A stretch of 46,362 bases of DNA from Bacteroidales bacterium (GTDB lineage Bacteria > Bacteroidota > Bacteroidia > Bacteroidales > P3): assembly GCA_017551765.1 (NCBI GenBank), contig JAFZKV010000080.1, forward strand, positions 1-46,362, written 5' to 3'. Position 1 is the first letter of the stretch. Each line of letters starts with the position of its first letter. The notes under the pieces were generated by a model that was given only the letters and a program-made list of their open reading frames with translations, did not search any database and was not told the DNA's origin. This document shows positions 11,350 through 19,226 of this stretch, in pieces. The position numbers and the translations under genes were made by a program.

Positions 11350-12668
11350 TGCTACGGCAATTCAAGGACTATATCGACCGGCAGCACCTCCTCCCCGACG
11401 GGCGGCAGGTGCTGCTGGCCGTCAGTGGCGGCCGCGACTCGGTGGCCCTCACCGACCTCATGCGTCGTGCCGCACTGCCTTTCGCCATCGCCCATTGCAA
11501 CTTCCACCTGCGCAATGCCGAGAGCGACCGCGACCAGGACTTTGTGCGCCGTCTTGCGGCCTCCCTCAACGTGCCCTTCCACACCGTCGACTTTGATACC
11601 CGCAGCTATGCAGCCGACCACCACGAAAGCATTGAGGAAGCTGCACGCCACCTGCGCTACGACTACTTTGCCGACCTCTGTGCCGCCCACGGCTACCCCT
11701 GCGTGGTTACCGCCCACCACCGCGACGACTCCATCGAGACCCTTTTCCTCAACCTCCTGCGCGGCACAGGTCTTCACGGCCTCCACGGCATACGTCCCCA
11801 CTCGTCACTCATCACTCATCACTCATCACTTACAATAGTCCGCCCTATGCTCTGCTTCTCGCGTGCCGACATTGACCGCTATGTTGCCGACCACGGGCTT
11901 GACTATGTCGACGACAGCACCAACTTCGAGTCCGACGCGCGCCGCAACGCCCTGCGTCTCCGTGTGCTGCCGCTCCTGCGCGAGCTCTACCCCTCCTTCG
12001 ACGTCACCCTGCAGGCCGACATCGACCGCTTCGCCGATGCCGGCGAGGTCTACGATCGCTATGTCGCCGACCTCCGCGCGCGCCTCGTCGCCGAGGAGCC
12101 TTCGCGCCTCCCCACCCATCACTCCCCACTCATCACTATTCAGCTGCAAGACCTCCCCGAGCCGCGCGCCACGCTCCTCTACGAGTTGCTGAGACCCTAT
12201 GGCTTCAACGCCGACAGCGCCGCCGCCATCTTGGCCAAACCCCTGCGCACCGGAAGCTGCCACCGCTCGCCCTCCCATGAGGCTGTTGTCGACCGTGGCC
12301 GCCTCGTTGTCGCACCTCTTGTCAGTCCCGTCGCCCCGACCATCAGCATAGAGGAACTACCCACCGACTCATCACTCATCATTCATCACTCATCACTCGC
12401 CATCACCGTCGACGCCGACCTCCTGCGCCAGCCCCTCACGTTGCGCACGTGGCGCGCCGGCGACCGCTTCTGCCCTTTCGGCATGAAACAGTCGCGCCTG
12501 GTCAGCGACTTTTTGAAAGACAGTAAACTAAGCCTTATTGAGAAGCGCCACGTATATGTGCTCATCGACGCCGAGGGCCACATCGTGTGGCTCGTAGGCC
12601 TTCGCGCCGACAACCGCTTCCGCGTCACCGCCGCCACCCGCCGAACCCTGCGCCTCACCTGTGCCTGA
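11349..12668 (+). CDS. tilS: tRNA(Ile)-lysidine synthase TilS
   Basis: TilS attaches lysine to C34 of the CAU-anticodon tRNA-Ile in the cytoplasm, so that the tRNA reads AUA. The ATP-pyrophosphatase loop SGGRDS lies at residues 26-31. The N-terminal PP-loop domain continues with HCNFHLRNAESDRD and HHRDDSIETLFLNLLRGTGL. The C-terminal tRNA-binding domain shows RAGDRFCPFGMKQSRLVSDF. The ATG overlaps the TAA stop of the giant gene by one base, so translation may be coupled. Length (439 aa) is normal for the family. Three in-frame stretches are foreign to the family: near residues 151-161, 256-265 and 340-351 the protein reads HHSS-type peptide encoded by 7-bp ACTCATC repeats. The frame stays open and the motifs stay intact, so the enzyme is probably functional. 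The neighbouring gene on the other strand ends 5 bp away (convergent). Confidence 0.95.
   Translation: MLRQFKDYIDRQHLLPDGRQVLLAVSGGRDSVALTDLMRRAALPFAIAHCNFHLRNAESDRDQDFVRRLAASLNVPFHTVDFDTRSYAADHHESIEEAARHLRYDYFADLCAAHGYPCVVTAHHRDDSIETLFLNLLRGTGLHGLHGIRPHSSLITHHSSLTIVRPMLCFSRADIDRYVADHGLDYVDDSTNFESDARRNALRLRVLPLLRELYPSFDVTLQADIDRFADAGEVYDRYVADLRARLVAEEPSRLPTHHSPLITIQLQDLPEPRATLLYELLRPYGFNADSAAAILAKPLRTGSCHRSPSHEAVVDRGRLVVAPLVSPVAPTISIEELPTDSSLIIHHSSLAITVDADLLRQPLTLRTWRAGDRFCPFGMKQSRLVSDFLKDSKLSLIEKRHVYVLIDAEGHIVWLVGLRADNRFRVTAATRRTLRLTCA
11800..11830 (+). repeat. Heptamer array 1 inside tilS (ACTCATC)
   Basis: Four tandem 7-bp words, ACTCGTC then three copies of ACTCATC, start at 11800, 11807, 11814 and 11821. 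They lie in frame in tilS and encode an S/H/L/I/T-rich insert between the PP-loop domain and the next conserved TilS block. Confidence 0.9.
12114..12141 (+). repeat. Heptamer array 2 inside tilS (ACTCATC, degenerate)
   Basis: Four 7-bp units (ACCCATC, ACTCCCC, ACTCATC, ACTATTC) start at 12114, 12121, 12128 and 12135, again in frame. This is a decayed copy of the same word as the array at 11800. Confidence 0.8.
12367..12401 (+). repeat. Heptamer array 3 inside tilS (ACTCATC)
   Basis: Five 7-bp units (ACTCATC, ACTCATC, ATTCATC, ACTCATC, ACTCGCC) start at 12367, 12374, 12381, 12388 and 12395. They lie in frame, just before the C-terminal TilS domain. Confidence 0.88.
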
Positions 12669-12673
12669 TTGGA

Positions 12674-14044
12674 TTATCTCAGCACCGCCACTTTGCGTGT
12701 CGGTAGGTTGCCCACGCGCACCATATAGATGCCCGCCGGCAGTGCATGGTCGCCCACAGGACGCCCCAGCATGTCGTACACCCTCACCTCGCGGCCCTCG
12801 GCCCCCTCCACCACGATGTTGCCGCACTGGCTGGTGATGCGTACCCCGTCGGCCTCAACCTCATTGATGCCTACAGCCATGAAAACCACCTCGTTGCTCC
12901 AGTCGCTCCACACAATGGTGTCATAGGCAGATGTGGTGTAGCGGCAGGCCTTGCGCACCCACACCGAGTAGCGTGTGTCAGGCTGCAGGTCGGTGAAGGT
13001 AAAGGATGTGTCGGTAGTGTAGAACATGTCGCCCGAGTCAGGGTCGGTGCCCGCAATGTCCCATGGCGTGATGGAGATCTGGTACTGCTCCGGCGTATCG
13101 TTCTGCCGCCAAGCCACTGTTGCCGACAATCCACCTCTTTCGACCAACCTCAGACGTGGCTCCACGCACCGCAGTTTGATAATAGGAAAGACTGTGCCCC
13201 ATGCCCATTTGGAACTTGTGTAAAAGTTATAATAATCAGGGGAAAGTATTGAGAAAGCAGCATTGAAACCGTAATTGTTAAAGGTAGAGTATTCGGGATT
13301 TAACATCATCATCCAAGGTTGTTGCCGTGTGGAGTCATATCCACACATAAGCAACTCATTGCCAAAAGAGGAATCTTCAGAGCAATACTGTCCACCAATA
13401 AAGAAAGTGTCCACTATTCCGGACGGAACGGGCGAGCCTCCAATTTGGCCAGATTTCAGAGAAATAGGATTGTCGAAGAAAAACTCATAGCAGTTGCTGG
13501 TGAAAACACTGTCGTCCTTTAACGATGTGTGGGTGCTGAAATCATATCCGAAATGATAGTCAAAATAACAGCGTTTCACCGGAGCCTGCCACATATTGAG
13601 TGTGTCAATTTGTCCGATGGAATCAATGTAAATATAGGAAGGATCTGGCACTCCTTCAGGTCCCTGTATGGGTGTGACAACAGAGTGGTAGAATATGCCA
13701 TGCACAAGCAATAGTTCGGGTATCATTTCCGAGTCAGGAATGTTATGTGCCGTCAGGGCAATGCCGTAGATAGTATAGTTATTATTGGCATAAGCTTGAT
13801 ACTCCTGTAAAAAGAGGTCCGACAACACGAGGTTGTTTGTTCCACAATGGTTGCCAAATAATATTGGAGCCAATGATTCGTTGTAACATATACCTCCATG
13901 CCACCATGAATAAGGAACGTCAGGTGGATAAATATGAGTTATCGGATTAAACCCATACCACGGGTCGCCGTAGCGCACGGTGTCCTGTGCGCGCAACGCG
14001 AAAACTGATATCAATAGGCTTGCCAATAATACAATTCTTTTCAT
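12674..14044 (-). CDS. T9SS cargo protein with Fn3-like domain (paralogue A)
   Basis: This secreted protein has 456 aa from the ATG at 14044. An in-frame upstream extension to 14083 is rejected because the -7 promoter box lies at 14078-14071. The N-terminus MKRIVLLASLLISVFALRAQ is a signal peptide. A central domain of unknown fold covers roughly residues 20-300. An Fn3-like domain follows (about 300-390, with the hallmark LQPDTRYSVWVRKAC). The C-terminus is a short type A T9SS sorting domain (EVRVYDMLGRPV, LPAGIYMVRV, KVAVLR). It is clearly related to the protein at 34616-35881: both have an NCYEFFFDNP / PCYEFYFDTP block, a WAWGTVFPII / WGWAFPII block, and the same Fn3 and sorting-domain order. 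Function is unknown; it is a likely exported surface or extracellular protein. It is convergent with tilS with a 5-bp gap. Confidence 0.88.
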   Translation of the reverse strand: MKRIVLLASLLISVFALRAQDTVRYGDPWYGFNPITHIYPPDVPYSWWHGGICYNESLAPILFGNHCGTNNLVLSDLFLQEYQAYANNNYTIYGIALTAHNIPDSEMIPELLLVHGIFYHSVVTPIQGPEGVPDPSYIYIDSIGQIDTLNMWQAPVKRCYFDYHFGYDFSTHTSLKDDSVFTSNCYEFFFDNPISLKSGQIGGSPVPSGIVDTFFIGGQYCSEDSSFGNELLMCGYDSTRQQPWMMMLNPEYSTFNNYGFNAAFSILSPDYYNFYTSSKWAWGTVFPIIKLRCVEPRLRLVERGGLSATVAWRQNDTPEQYQISITPWDIAGTDPDSGDMFYTTDTSFTFTDLQPDTRYSVWVRKACRYTTSAYDTIVWSDWSNEVVFMAVGINEVEADGVRITSQCGNIVVEGAEGREVRVYDMLGRPVGDHALPAGIYMVRVGNLPTRKVAVLR

Positions 14045-14070
14045 GGTTAGGGCGGGTTGAATTTCGACTG

Positions 14071-14101
14071 CAAAGATACGCACTTTTTCCGACGCTGCAA
14101 A
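14071..14101 (-). promoter_or_regulatory. Promoter of cargo paralogue A
   Basis: On the minus strand a TTTG -33 box (14101-14098) and TATCTTTG -7 box (14078-14071) are separated by 19 bp, matching the Bacteroidota consensus. The predicted leader to the ATG at 14044 is about 20-25 nt. The -33 box abuts the A-rich end of repeat family R1. Confidence 0.85.
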
Positions 14102-14200
14102 ATTTTTTTTTATCCCGCTGCGCGTAATCCATTAATCCTGATAAAAAAATCCCCAAGATTTACAGGATTTCTGCCGGAGGCGGGGAGGTAAAAAAACGGT
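14102..14200 (-). repeat. R1 repeat, copy A (upstream of paralogue A promoter)
   Basis: Read on the minus strand, the element starts with CCTCCCCGCCTCCGGC, carries AAATCCTGTAAATCTT in the middle and ends with GGATTACGCGCAGCGGGA followed by an A-tract. Its ends are partly inverted copies of each other. It matches the copies at 34482-34570 and 36003-36119. In all three cases the A-rich end runs into a TTTG -33 promoter box, in the same orientation as the downstream gene. Confidence 0.85.
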
Positions 14201-14392
14201 GACAAAAATAGGTCGTGCACGATGTAAATGGGTAGTCGGAGGCCGGTAGTCGGTGGTCGGTTCGACCTTCAAACTACCCCGAGAAGGCTCCTTTGTCGGA
14301 CAAAAGCAGGCAATGGCGTAATTTTATGGTGTTAATAATCACTGTTTCAGAGCGTAATACGCTGTTTGGGTGTCGGGGTGGCTACGCACCCC

Positions 14393-14491
14393 CTCCGACT
14401 GTGGTCCGACTCAAGTCCGAGTCAAGTCCGACTGATGTCCGACCACAGTCGGACAAAATACGGTGTATCTACGGTGCAGATACGAATATGT
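14393..14491. repeat. 11-bp lattice array, word GTCCGAC
   Basis: Nine units of 11 bp run without a break. The first five carry GTCCGAC or a one-base variant at 14393, 14404, 14415, 14426 and 14437. The next has the inverted word GTCGGAC at 14448. Then come three units beginning TACGGTG, TACGGTG and TACGAAT at 14459, 14470 and 14481. The segments 14395-14410 and 14437-14452 are inverted copies with one mismatch, so a hairpin is possible. The last unit runs into the palindrome GTCGTGCACGAC. Confidence 0.88.
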
Positions 14492-14557
14492 CGTGCACGA
14501 CATAAGTTGGGTGTCCGGTGGCCGGTCGTCGGTGGCCGGGAATGGGGTCGCTGAACA

Positions 14558-14592
14558 CCGGCTACTGACTACCAACCACCGACCACCCACTA
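14558..14592 (-). repeat. Heptamer array covering the plug gene stop codon
   Basis: Five 7-bp units (CCGGCTA, CTGACTA, CCAACCA, CCGACCA, CCCACTA on the plus strand) start at 14558 and repeat every 7 bp. The stop codon of the plug gene (minus strand TAG, 14592-14590) is the last triplet of the array. Confidence 0.85.
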
Positions 14593-15879
14593 TGGGTTCG
14601 CCAGGCGGCGGACGGCGACGAGGCGGTCGGCGCGGTCGGAGGGGCTGCGGTGGTAGACGAAGACGGTGTAGCGGTTGGGGGCCTCGCGGTGGTCCCCCTC
14701 AAGGCGGGCGGTGGCTGAGGGGTAGCTGGTGGCCGGTAGCTGGTGGCCGGTAGTCGGTGGCCGATGGACGGGAACGACCAGCAGCTGGTAGGCGTAGTAG
14801 CCTTGCTTGAGCAATAGGCGTTTGGTGTAGGCGTGGTACTTGGGGTTGTATTCCATCTGGCTGAGGCTGTCGAGCCGCCAGTCGGTGAGGGCGCCGACGA
14901 TGTGGACGGTGCCGTCGAGCATCGGCTGCGCCATCGGCAGGCTGAAGTTGACCCACACATAGTCGGCCTCGAGACGTGGGTTGTTGCGGTCCCAGATGTT
15001 GACTTTCATGCCGCCGTTGAGGGTGGTGGTGGCAATGTAGTGCTTGGCCGAGCGGTCTTCCTCGGGGCGCAGGATGGCGAAGGTTTCGCCGCCGTATTCC
15101 TCGACGCGGACGATGTTGTACATGGGGGTGCGCAGGTTGCTGCAGTCGAAGTAGCGGAAGTTGTTGCCGCCGTGGAAGATGTTCTCCTGACGGTAGCGGT
15201 AGGCGAGGCCCTGGCCGTCGTAGCCGCTGAAGGCGAGCTCGCTGAGGTTGTCGAGGCGGCCGTTCTGTTGCACCATAACATGCATATACTCAGGTCGCAG
15301 CTGTATCATGAAGGGCTGTTGCTGCCCCTCCTGCAGCACCACGTCGACCTCCTGGCGGCGGTCGATGTCGATGCCGTCGTAGGGGCGTGTGACGGTGGCC
15401 TCGACCTTGACGGCCTGCTCGCTGACGCAGAAGCGGCGGCGCAGCAGGGGGGTGGTGTCGGACAGGACTTCGACGATGTAGTTGCCCGAGTGGGTGAACT
15501 CGGCGTAGGCGGCAGGCAGGGTGGTGCTGTAGTGCACGTAGTCGGTGAGGGTGGTGAAGGAGAAGTCGTAGTTGTCGACGGTGCCTTCGGCAAAGCCGTT
15601 GAGGAACTCGATGGGGTCGAGGCCGTCGGTCCGCCATTGGCGGTCGCAATGCAGCAGGTGCCAGGTGAGGGACTCGGGCTCGGCGCGCAGGATGTCGAAT
15701 TCGAGCACCAGACGGCGGTTGCTACCGAGGGTGAGCACGGGGAAGTCGAGTTCGGAGCCTTCGACATAGAGCTGGACGCTCTTCACGTCGCCGCGCATGG
15801 CGGTGTCGCCGAGGGTTTGCGCCTTCAGAGGCATCGCGCAGCAGAGCAGCGCCATGAGGGTCGGCAGGAGTCGTTTCAT
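14590..15879 (-). CDS. Type IX secretion system plug protein (DUF5103 family)
   Basis: This 429-aa protein has signal peptide MKRLLPTLMALLCCAMPLKAQ. The body matches the DUF5103 / T9SS plug family: an N-terminal beta domain (about 25-145, HLLHCDRQWRTDGLDPIEFL), a middle block with RPEYMHVMVQQNGRLDNL and FHGGNNFRYFDCSNLRTP, and a C-terminal starch-binding-like region with NPKYHAYTKRLLLKQGYYAY and EGDHREAPNRYTVFVYHR. In Flavobacterium the plug closes the SprA translocon channel on the periplasmic side when no substrate is passing, so this gene links the locus to the T9SS operon at 23-30 kb. A heptamer array at 14723-14764 inserts about 14 P/T/H-rich residues between the two C-terminal blocks. 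The start codon lies 10 bp after the upstream leucine-rich-repeat gene, which suggests co-transcription. Confidence 0.88.
   Translation of the reverse strand: MKRLLPTLMALLCCAMPLKAQTLGDTAMRGDVKSVQLYVEGSELDFPVLTLGSNRRLVLEFDILRAEPESLTWHLLHCDRQWRTDGLDPIEFLNGFAEGTVDNYDFSFTTLTDYVHYSTTLPAAYAEFTHSGNYIVEVLSDTTPLLRRRFCVSEQAVKVEATVTRPYDGIDIDRRQEVDVVLQEGQQQPFMIQLRPEYMHVMVQQNGRLDNLSELAFSGYDGQGLAYRYRQENIFHGGNNFRYFDCSNLRTPMYNIVRVEEYGGETFAILRPEEDRSAKHYIATTTLNGGMKVNIWDRNNPRLEADYVWVNFSLPMAQPMLDGTVHIVGALTDWRLDSLSQMEYNPKYHAYTKRLLLKQGYYAYQLLVVPVHRPPTTGHQLPATSYPSATARLEGDHREAPNRYTVFVYHRSPSDRADRLVAVRRLANP
14723..14764 (-). repeat. Heptamer array inside the plug gene
   Basis: Six 7-bp units start at 14723 (TAGCTGG, TGGCCGG, TAGCTGG, TGGCCGG, TAGTCGG, TGGCCGA), in a 14-bp higher-order pattern. 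They are in frame with the plug gene near residues 372-386, between two family-conserved blocks. Confidence 0.9.
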
Positions 15880-15889
15880 GGTGCAAAAG

Positions 15890-17752
15890 CTAATATATGA
15901 TTACTTTCTGGGCAGGCATAGAGCCTACTTTGACCAGATAGACTCCGGCGGCGGGTTGCGTTTTGCTCACCTCGCGGCCTATCAGGTCGTAGACGCGGAA
16001 CTCGTCCACCGGCCGTCCATCGAGGCTCACTTCAATGTGCCCTTCTGTGACGGCAATATGTATAGGGTTTGTCTTGCCAGGTTCTTCGATGCTTTCGGTG
16101 CTGCCCACAGCGAAGATGGCTTGTATGGCAGTGTCCTGCACTACAGCGAGGAAGCGGTGGGGCTCTGTGTTGCCGTCGCTCCATTGCTCGAAATGATAGC
16201 TGAGGAAGGGAGTGGCCTGCACTTCAGCTTCGTTGTTGTCGCAGTCAGGTTGGCGGAGTACTTGCACTATGCCGTGAGAACTGTGGTCGGGAGTGGCGCG
16301 GAAACTATAGGTGAATTCTTCCTCAGTGGGGAGCTGGTTCCAGAAGGAGGTATTCTGGTAGGTTGGGGCGGCGTCGCAGGGAACGCGGAGGGTGGCAGTG
16401 GACGGTATATTGGCGAAAGTATTGGATTGGGCTGTAGGTGGGGTGACTCCGCGCATGTGGATTTTAGATAGATGGATGCAACCACTCAGTATCCGTTGGC
16501 CCAAGGTTGTGACGCCACGACCGAAGAATATGTCGGTCAAATGATCGTTGTTCCAAAAAGCGAGGTCTCCAATGGATGTGATGCCATCGGGTATGTTGAT
16601 GGAAGGCAAACTGTAGCAATTTGCGAAAACGCCGTCGCCAATGGAGGTAATGCCTCTGCCGATGTTGACGGAAGTCATGCTTCCGCACCCCAGGAATGCC
16701 GAGTCGCCGAGGAAGGTAACATTGTCGGGAATGGTGATGGAGGGGAGGCTATTGCAACCTTGAAAAGCCAGCCGATTGATAGCGGTGACACCGTGGCCAA
16801 TACTGACTGCGTTTAGACCAATGCAATTGGCGAAAGCAAAGTCGTCAATAGTGGTGACGGAATCGGGAATGATGACGTGGGTTAGATTTTGCAGGCACGA
16901 ACACACGCGGGAGGGGATGACCTTGACGTGTTCGCCAAAGATGAAGTGGGAGATGTTGTTACATTCAGCAAATGGCAAAAAGGAGGATATGTTTATTGCC
17001 ATCGTCGAGCAGTTTTCTGCATTGAATGATACGGTGCTCAGGTTTTCGCAACCATAGAAGGCCCGCATGCCGAGGTAAGTTAGGGACCGTGGAATGGTAA
17101 CGGTACTTAGGCCGCTGCAACCTAAGAAAGCATCGTCGTTGATATGGGTGATGGAGTTGGGGATATTGATGGAGGATAATTCACTGCAATAAAAGAAAGC
17201 TCTGCTGGCAATGGAGGTGACGGAGGAGGGGATTACGGTGTTCTTACAACCAATCAACAGAGTATTGGAAGCAGTCTCAATAATTGCATTGCAGTTGTTT
17301 CGGCTGTCGTAGACGGTGTTGTCGCTTGATACGACGAGATAGGAGCATTTCTTTTTATTGAAAATGTTATTGCCAATGTATGTGACGCCGCTGCCAATAG
17401 AAAAGGAGATGATGCTGTCGCAACCATCAAAGGCTCCTCCCCAGATGGTGGTGACGGTGTTGGGTATGGTGACGGAGGTCAGCATATAACATTGCTTAAA
17501 GGCGTCGGGAGCAATTATCGTGACAGGGTAGGTATTTCCATTGTGTTCGATGCTGTCGGGAATGATGAGGTCGCCAATGGGCGTAGGGTAGCCTGTCCAA
17601 CCTGTAGATGTTGGAGAACAAATAGAAATGGACTGTGTGTTTTCGTTGAAAGAAAAGTAAATTCTTTGCTGTGGATTCAAATCAATATAGCCGCATATCG
17701 CTTGCAGGGATATCAGCAACACGGTCGCAATCAGTATTATCTTCTTCTTCAT
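15890..17752 (-). CDS. BspA-like leucine-rich-repeat protein, T9SS cargo
   Basis: This 620-aa protein starts with signal peptide MKKKIILIATVLLISLQAIC. About a dozen LRR_5 (BspA / Treponema type) repeats of roughly 23 residues fill residues 60-460, with units of the form SITIPDNVTFLGDSAFLGC. A short beta domain follows (about 480-545). The end is a type A T9SS sorting domain (DEFRVYDLIGREVSKTQ, AAGVYLVKVGS, QKVIIY). BspA-type proteins bind host or bacterial surface components; the ligand here cannot be told. It probably shares a transcript with the plug gene downstream. A TATTTTTG -7 box lies at 17805-17798 on the minus strand, but no clear -33 box was seen at the usual distance. Confidence 0.9.
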   Translation of the reverse strand: MKKKIILIATVLLISLQAICGYIDLNPQQRIYFSFNENTQSISICSPTSTGWTGYPTPIGDLIIPDSIEHNGNTYPVTIIAPDAFKQCYMLTSVTIPNTVTTIWGGAFDGCDSIISFSIGSGVTYIGNNIFNKKKCSYLVVSSDNTVYDSRNNCNAIIETASNTLLIGCKNTVIPSSVTSIASRAFFYCSELSSINIPNSITHINDDAFLGCSGLSTVTIPRSLTYLGMRAFYGCENLSTVSFNAENCSTMAINISSFLPFAECNNISHFIFGEHVKVIPSRVCSCLQNLTHVIIPDSVTTIDDFAFANCIGLNAVSIGHGVTAINRLAFQGCNSLPSITIPDNVTFLGDSAFLGCGSMTSVNIGRGITSIGDGVFANCYSLPSINIPDGITSIGDLAFWNNDHLTDIFFGRGVTTLGQRILSGCIHLSKIHMRGVTPPTAQSNTFANIPSTATLRVPCDAAPTYQNTSFWNQLPTEEEFTYSFRATPDHSSHGIVQVLRQPDCDNNEAEVQATPFLSYHFEQWSDGNTEPHRFLAVVQDTAIQAIFAVGSTESIEEPGKTNPIHIAVTEGHIEVSLDGRPVDEFRVYDLIGREVSKTQPAAGVYLVKVGSMPAQKVIIY

Positions 17753-17797
17753 ATTGTTGTATTGGTTTTGAGGTTAAAACACATGTATATACGACTG

Positions 17798-17805
17798 CAA
17801 AAATA
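17798..17805 (-). promoter_or_regulatory. Probable -7 promoter box of LRR gene
   Basis: TATTTTTG on the minus strand lies 46 bp upstream of the LRR start codon. The expected TTTG -33 box is not at 19-20 bp; only a weak CTTG sits 16 bp away. No clear promoter for the divergent miaB was recognised in the same gap. Confidence 0.5.
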
Positions 17806-17863
17806 CGTTTTTTTTTCAATACAAGAGTAAAATAATTTTATACTTGTTGCGTTTTTATGCTAC

Positions 17864-19192
17864 ATGATGGAGAAGATATACATAGAAACGTATGGTTGTC
17901 AGATGAATTTTGCCGACACTGAGGTGGTGGGTTCCATCCTCGTGGCGGCGGGCTACGGCCTCACGGAGACGATAGAGGAGGCCGATTTTGTGCTCATCAA
18001 CACCTGTGCCATACGCGACAATGCCGAACAGCGCGTGCGCCACCGTGTGCGCGAACTGAGGGCCCTGCAAAACCGCCATGCGCGCTTGCGCGTGGGCATC
18101 CTGGGATGCATGGCCGAGCGGCTGCAGGACAGGCTGATGGCCGAGGAGGACAACCTGTCGTTTGTCTGCGGCCCCGACGCCTACCGTAGGCTGCCCGAGC
18201 TGCTGCGTCAGGTGCGCGAAGGACAGAAGGCCGCCGAGGTGGAGCTCAGCACCGTAGAAACCTATGCCGACATTGAGCCTGTGCGTCTCGGAAGCAACGG
18301 CATCACGGCCTATATCAGCATCATGCGCGGCTGCCAGAACTACTGCGCCTATTGCGTGGTGCCCTACACGCGTGGCCGCGAGCGCAGTCGCGACCCGCAG
18401 ACCATCGTGGACGAGGCCCGCACGCTTTTCGAGCAGGGCTACCGCGAGGTGACGCTGCTGGGACAGAATGTGAACAGCTACCGGTGGGCGGTGGACGGTG
18501 GGTCGTCGGTGGGTTTCCCCGAACTGATGGAGCGTGTGGCGCTGATTTCGCCGCTGCTGCGTGTGCGCTTCGCCACGTCGCACCCCAAAGACCTCAGCGA
18601 TGACCTGCTGGAGGTGATGGCGGCACACCCCAATATCTGCCGCTGCATACACCTGCCCGTGCAGAGCGGCAGCGACAGGATGCTGAAGTTGATGAACCGC
18701 AAGTACACGGTGGAGTGGTATCTCGACCGTGTGGCGGCCATCCGTCGATACCTGCCCGACTGCTCCATCACGACCGATGTCATAGCAGGCTTCAGCACCG
18801 AGACCGAGGAGGACCATCAGGCTACCCTCGAACTGTTCAGGAAAGTGCGCTACGACTATGCCTATATGTTCAAGTACTCGTTGCGCGAGGGCACCTATGC
18901 CTGGCGCCATCTGGCCGACGACATCGACGATGCCGAGAAGACGCGTCGCTTGAACGAGATTATCGCCCTGCAAGGCCAGATAGCCCTGGAGAACAACCGG
19001 CAAGAGGTGGGGCGCGAGTATGAGGTGCTGGTGGAGGGTGAGAGTCACCGCTCGAAAGAGCGCCTTTTCGGCCGCAATAGCCAGAACAAGGTGCTGGTGT
19101 TCGACCGAAAGGATGCCGTCCCGGGCACTTACCGGCGTGTGCGTGTCACCGACTGCACAGCCGCCACGCTGTTGGGAGAGCTGGTTGGGTGA
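17864..19192 (+). CDS. miaB: tRNA-2-methylthio-N6-dimethylallyladenosine synthase MiaB
   Basis: MiaB is a radical-SAM methylthiotransferase that modifies i6A37 to ms2i6A37 in tRNAs reading UNN codons. Of 442 residues, C12, C48 and C82 are the three N-terminal (UPF0004) cluster ligands. C157, C161 and C164 form the radical-SAM CxxxCxxC motif (RGCQNYCAYCVVPYTRGRE). A C-terminal TRAM domain follows (about 380-440). Start is ATG 17864, with a second ATG at 17867. Residues 208-217, encoded by G-rich near-heptameric DNA at 18485-18512, form a G/S/V-rich stretch just before FPELME, where the family normally has a short linker. It leads a tight plus-strand cluster; the next gene starts 34 bp later. 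Confidence 0.96.
   Translation: MMEKIYIETYGCQMNFADTEVVGSILVAAGYGLTETIEEADFVLINTCAIRDNAEQRVRHRVRELRALQNRHARLRVGILGCMAERLQDRLMAEEDNLSFVCGPDAYRRLPELLRQVREGQKAAEVELSTVETYADIEPVRLGSNGITAYISIMRGCQNYCAYCVVPYTRGRERSRDPQTIVDEARTLFEQGYREVTLLGQNVNSYRWAVDGGSSVGFPELMERVALISPLLRVRFATSHPKDLSDDLLEVMAAHPNICRCIHLPVQSGSDRMLKLMNRKYTVEWYLDRVAAIRRYLPDCSITTDVIAGFSTETEEDHQATLELFRKVRYDYAYMFKYSLREGTYAWRHLADDIDDAEKTRRLNEIIALQGQIALENNRQEVGREYEVLVEGESHRSKERLFGRNSQNKVLVFDRKDAVPGTYRRVRVTDCTAATLLGELVG
18485..18512 (+). repeat. Possible heptamer array inside miaB
   Basis: TGGGCGG, TGGACGG and TGGGTCG follow one another every 7 bp, then TCGGTGG. The words resemble those of the arrays in the R2 elements, and the frame stays open. 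This copy is weaker than those in tilS and the plug gene. Confidence 0.5.
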
Positions 19193-19218
19193 TAAGTTAT
19201 TAAGTGATAAGTGTAAAG
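19191..19218 (+). repeat. Short degenerate repeat GATAAGT between miaB and PASTA gene
   Basis: GATAAGT occurs at 19191-19197 and 19206-19212, with an 8-bp variant between and a GTAAAGA-like unit after. It overlaps the miaB stop codon and fills most of the 34-bp gap. It may be a small relative of the heptamer arrays. Confidence 0.5.
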
Positions 19219-19226
19219 ATTAAGAT

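Larger units (their letters stand above)
14207..14592. repeat. Composite repeat element R2A (GTGCAC palindromes, heptamers, 11-bp lattice)
   Basis: This fills most of the 545-bp gap between paralogue A and the plug gene; no gene is credible here. Two palindromes, GTCGTGCACGAT (14212-14223) and GTCGTGCACGAC (14490-14501), each precede a 7-bp array (14233-14260 and 14512-14539; words TAGTCGG, TGGCCGG and variants). An inverted heptamer array follows at 14558-14592. An 11-bp lattice of GTCCGAC-type words occupies 14393-14491. The same kinds of parts occur at 33932-34343. Confidence 0.85.

Noticed and set aside
11800-12401. tilS as a frameshifted pseudogene because of the odd HHSS peptides
   Set aside because: The frame is open throughout, the PP-loop and C-terminal motifs are intact, and the odd parts are explained by in-frame 7-bp repeats.
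14293-14753. Small open frames inside the R2A element
   Set aside because: They are made of 7-bp and 11-bp repeat units, and no start region or family match is visible.
14833-15900. 355-aa open frame antisense to the plug gene
   Set aside because: Valine/alanine/glycine-rich shadow of a high-GC gene with no motifs.
17855-19048. 397-aa open frame antisense to miaB
   Set aside because: It overlaps a fully conserved enzyme and reads as H/Q/L-rich shadow sequence.
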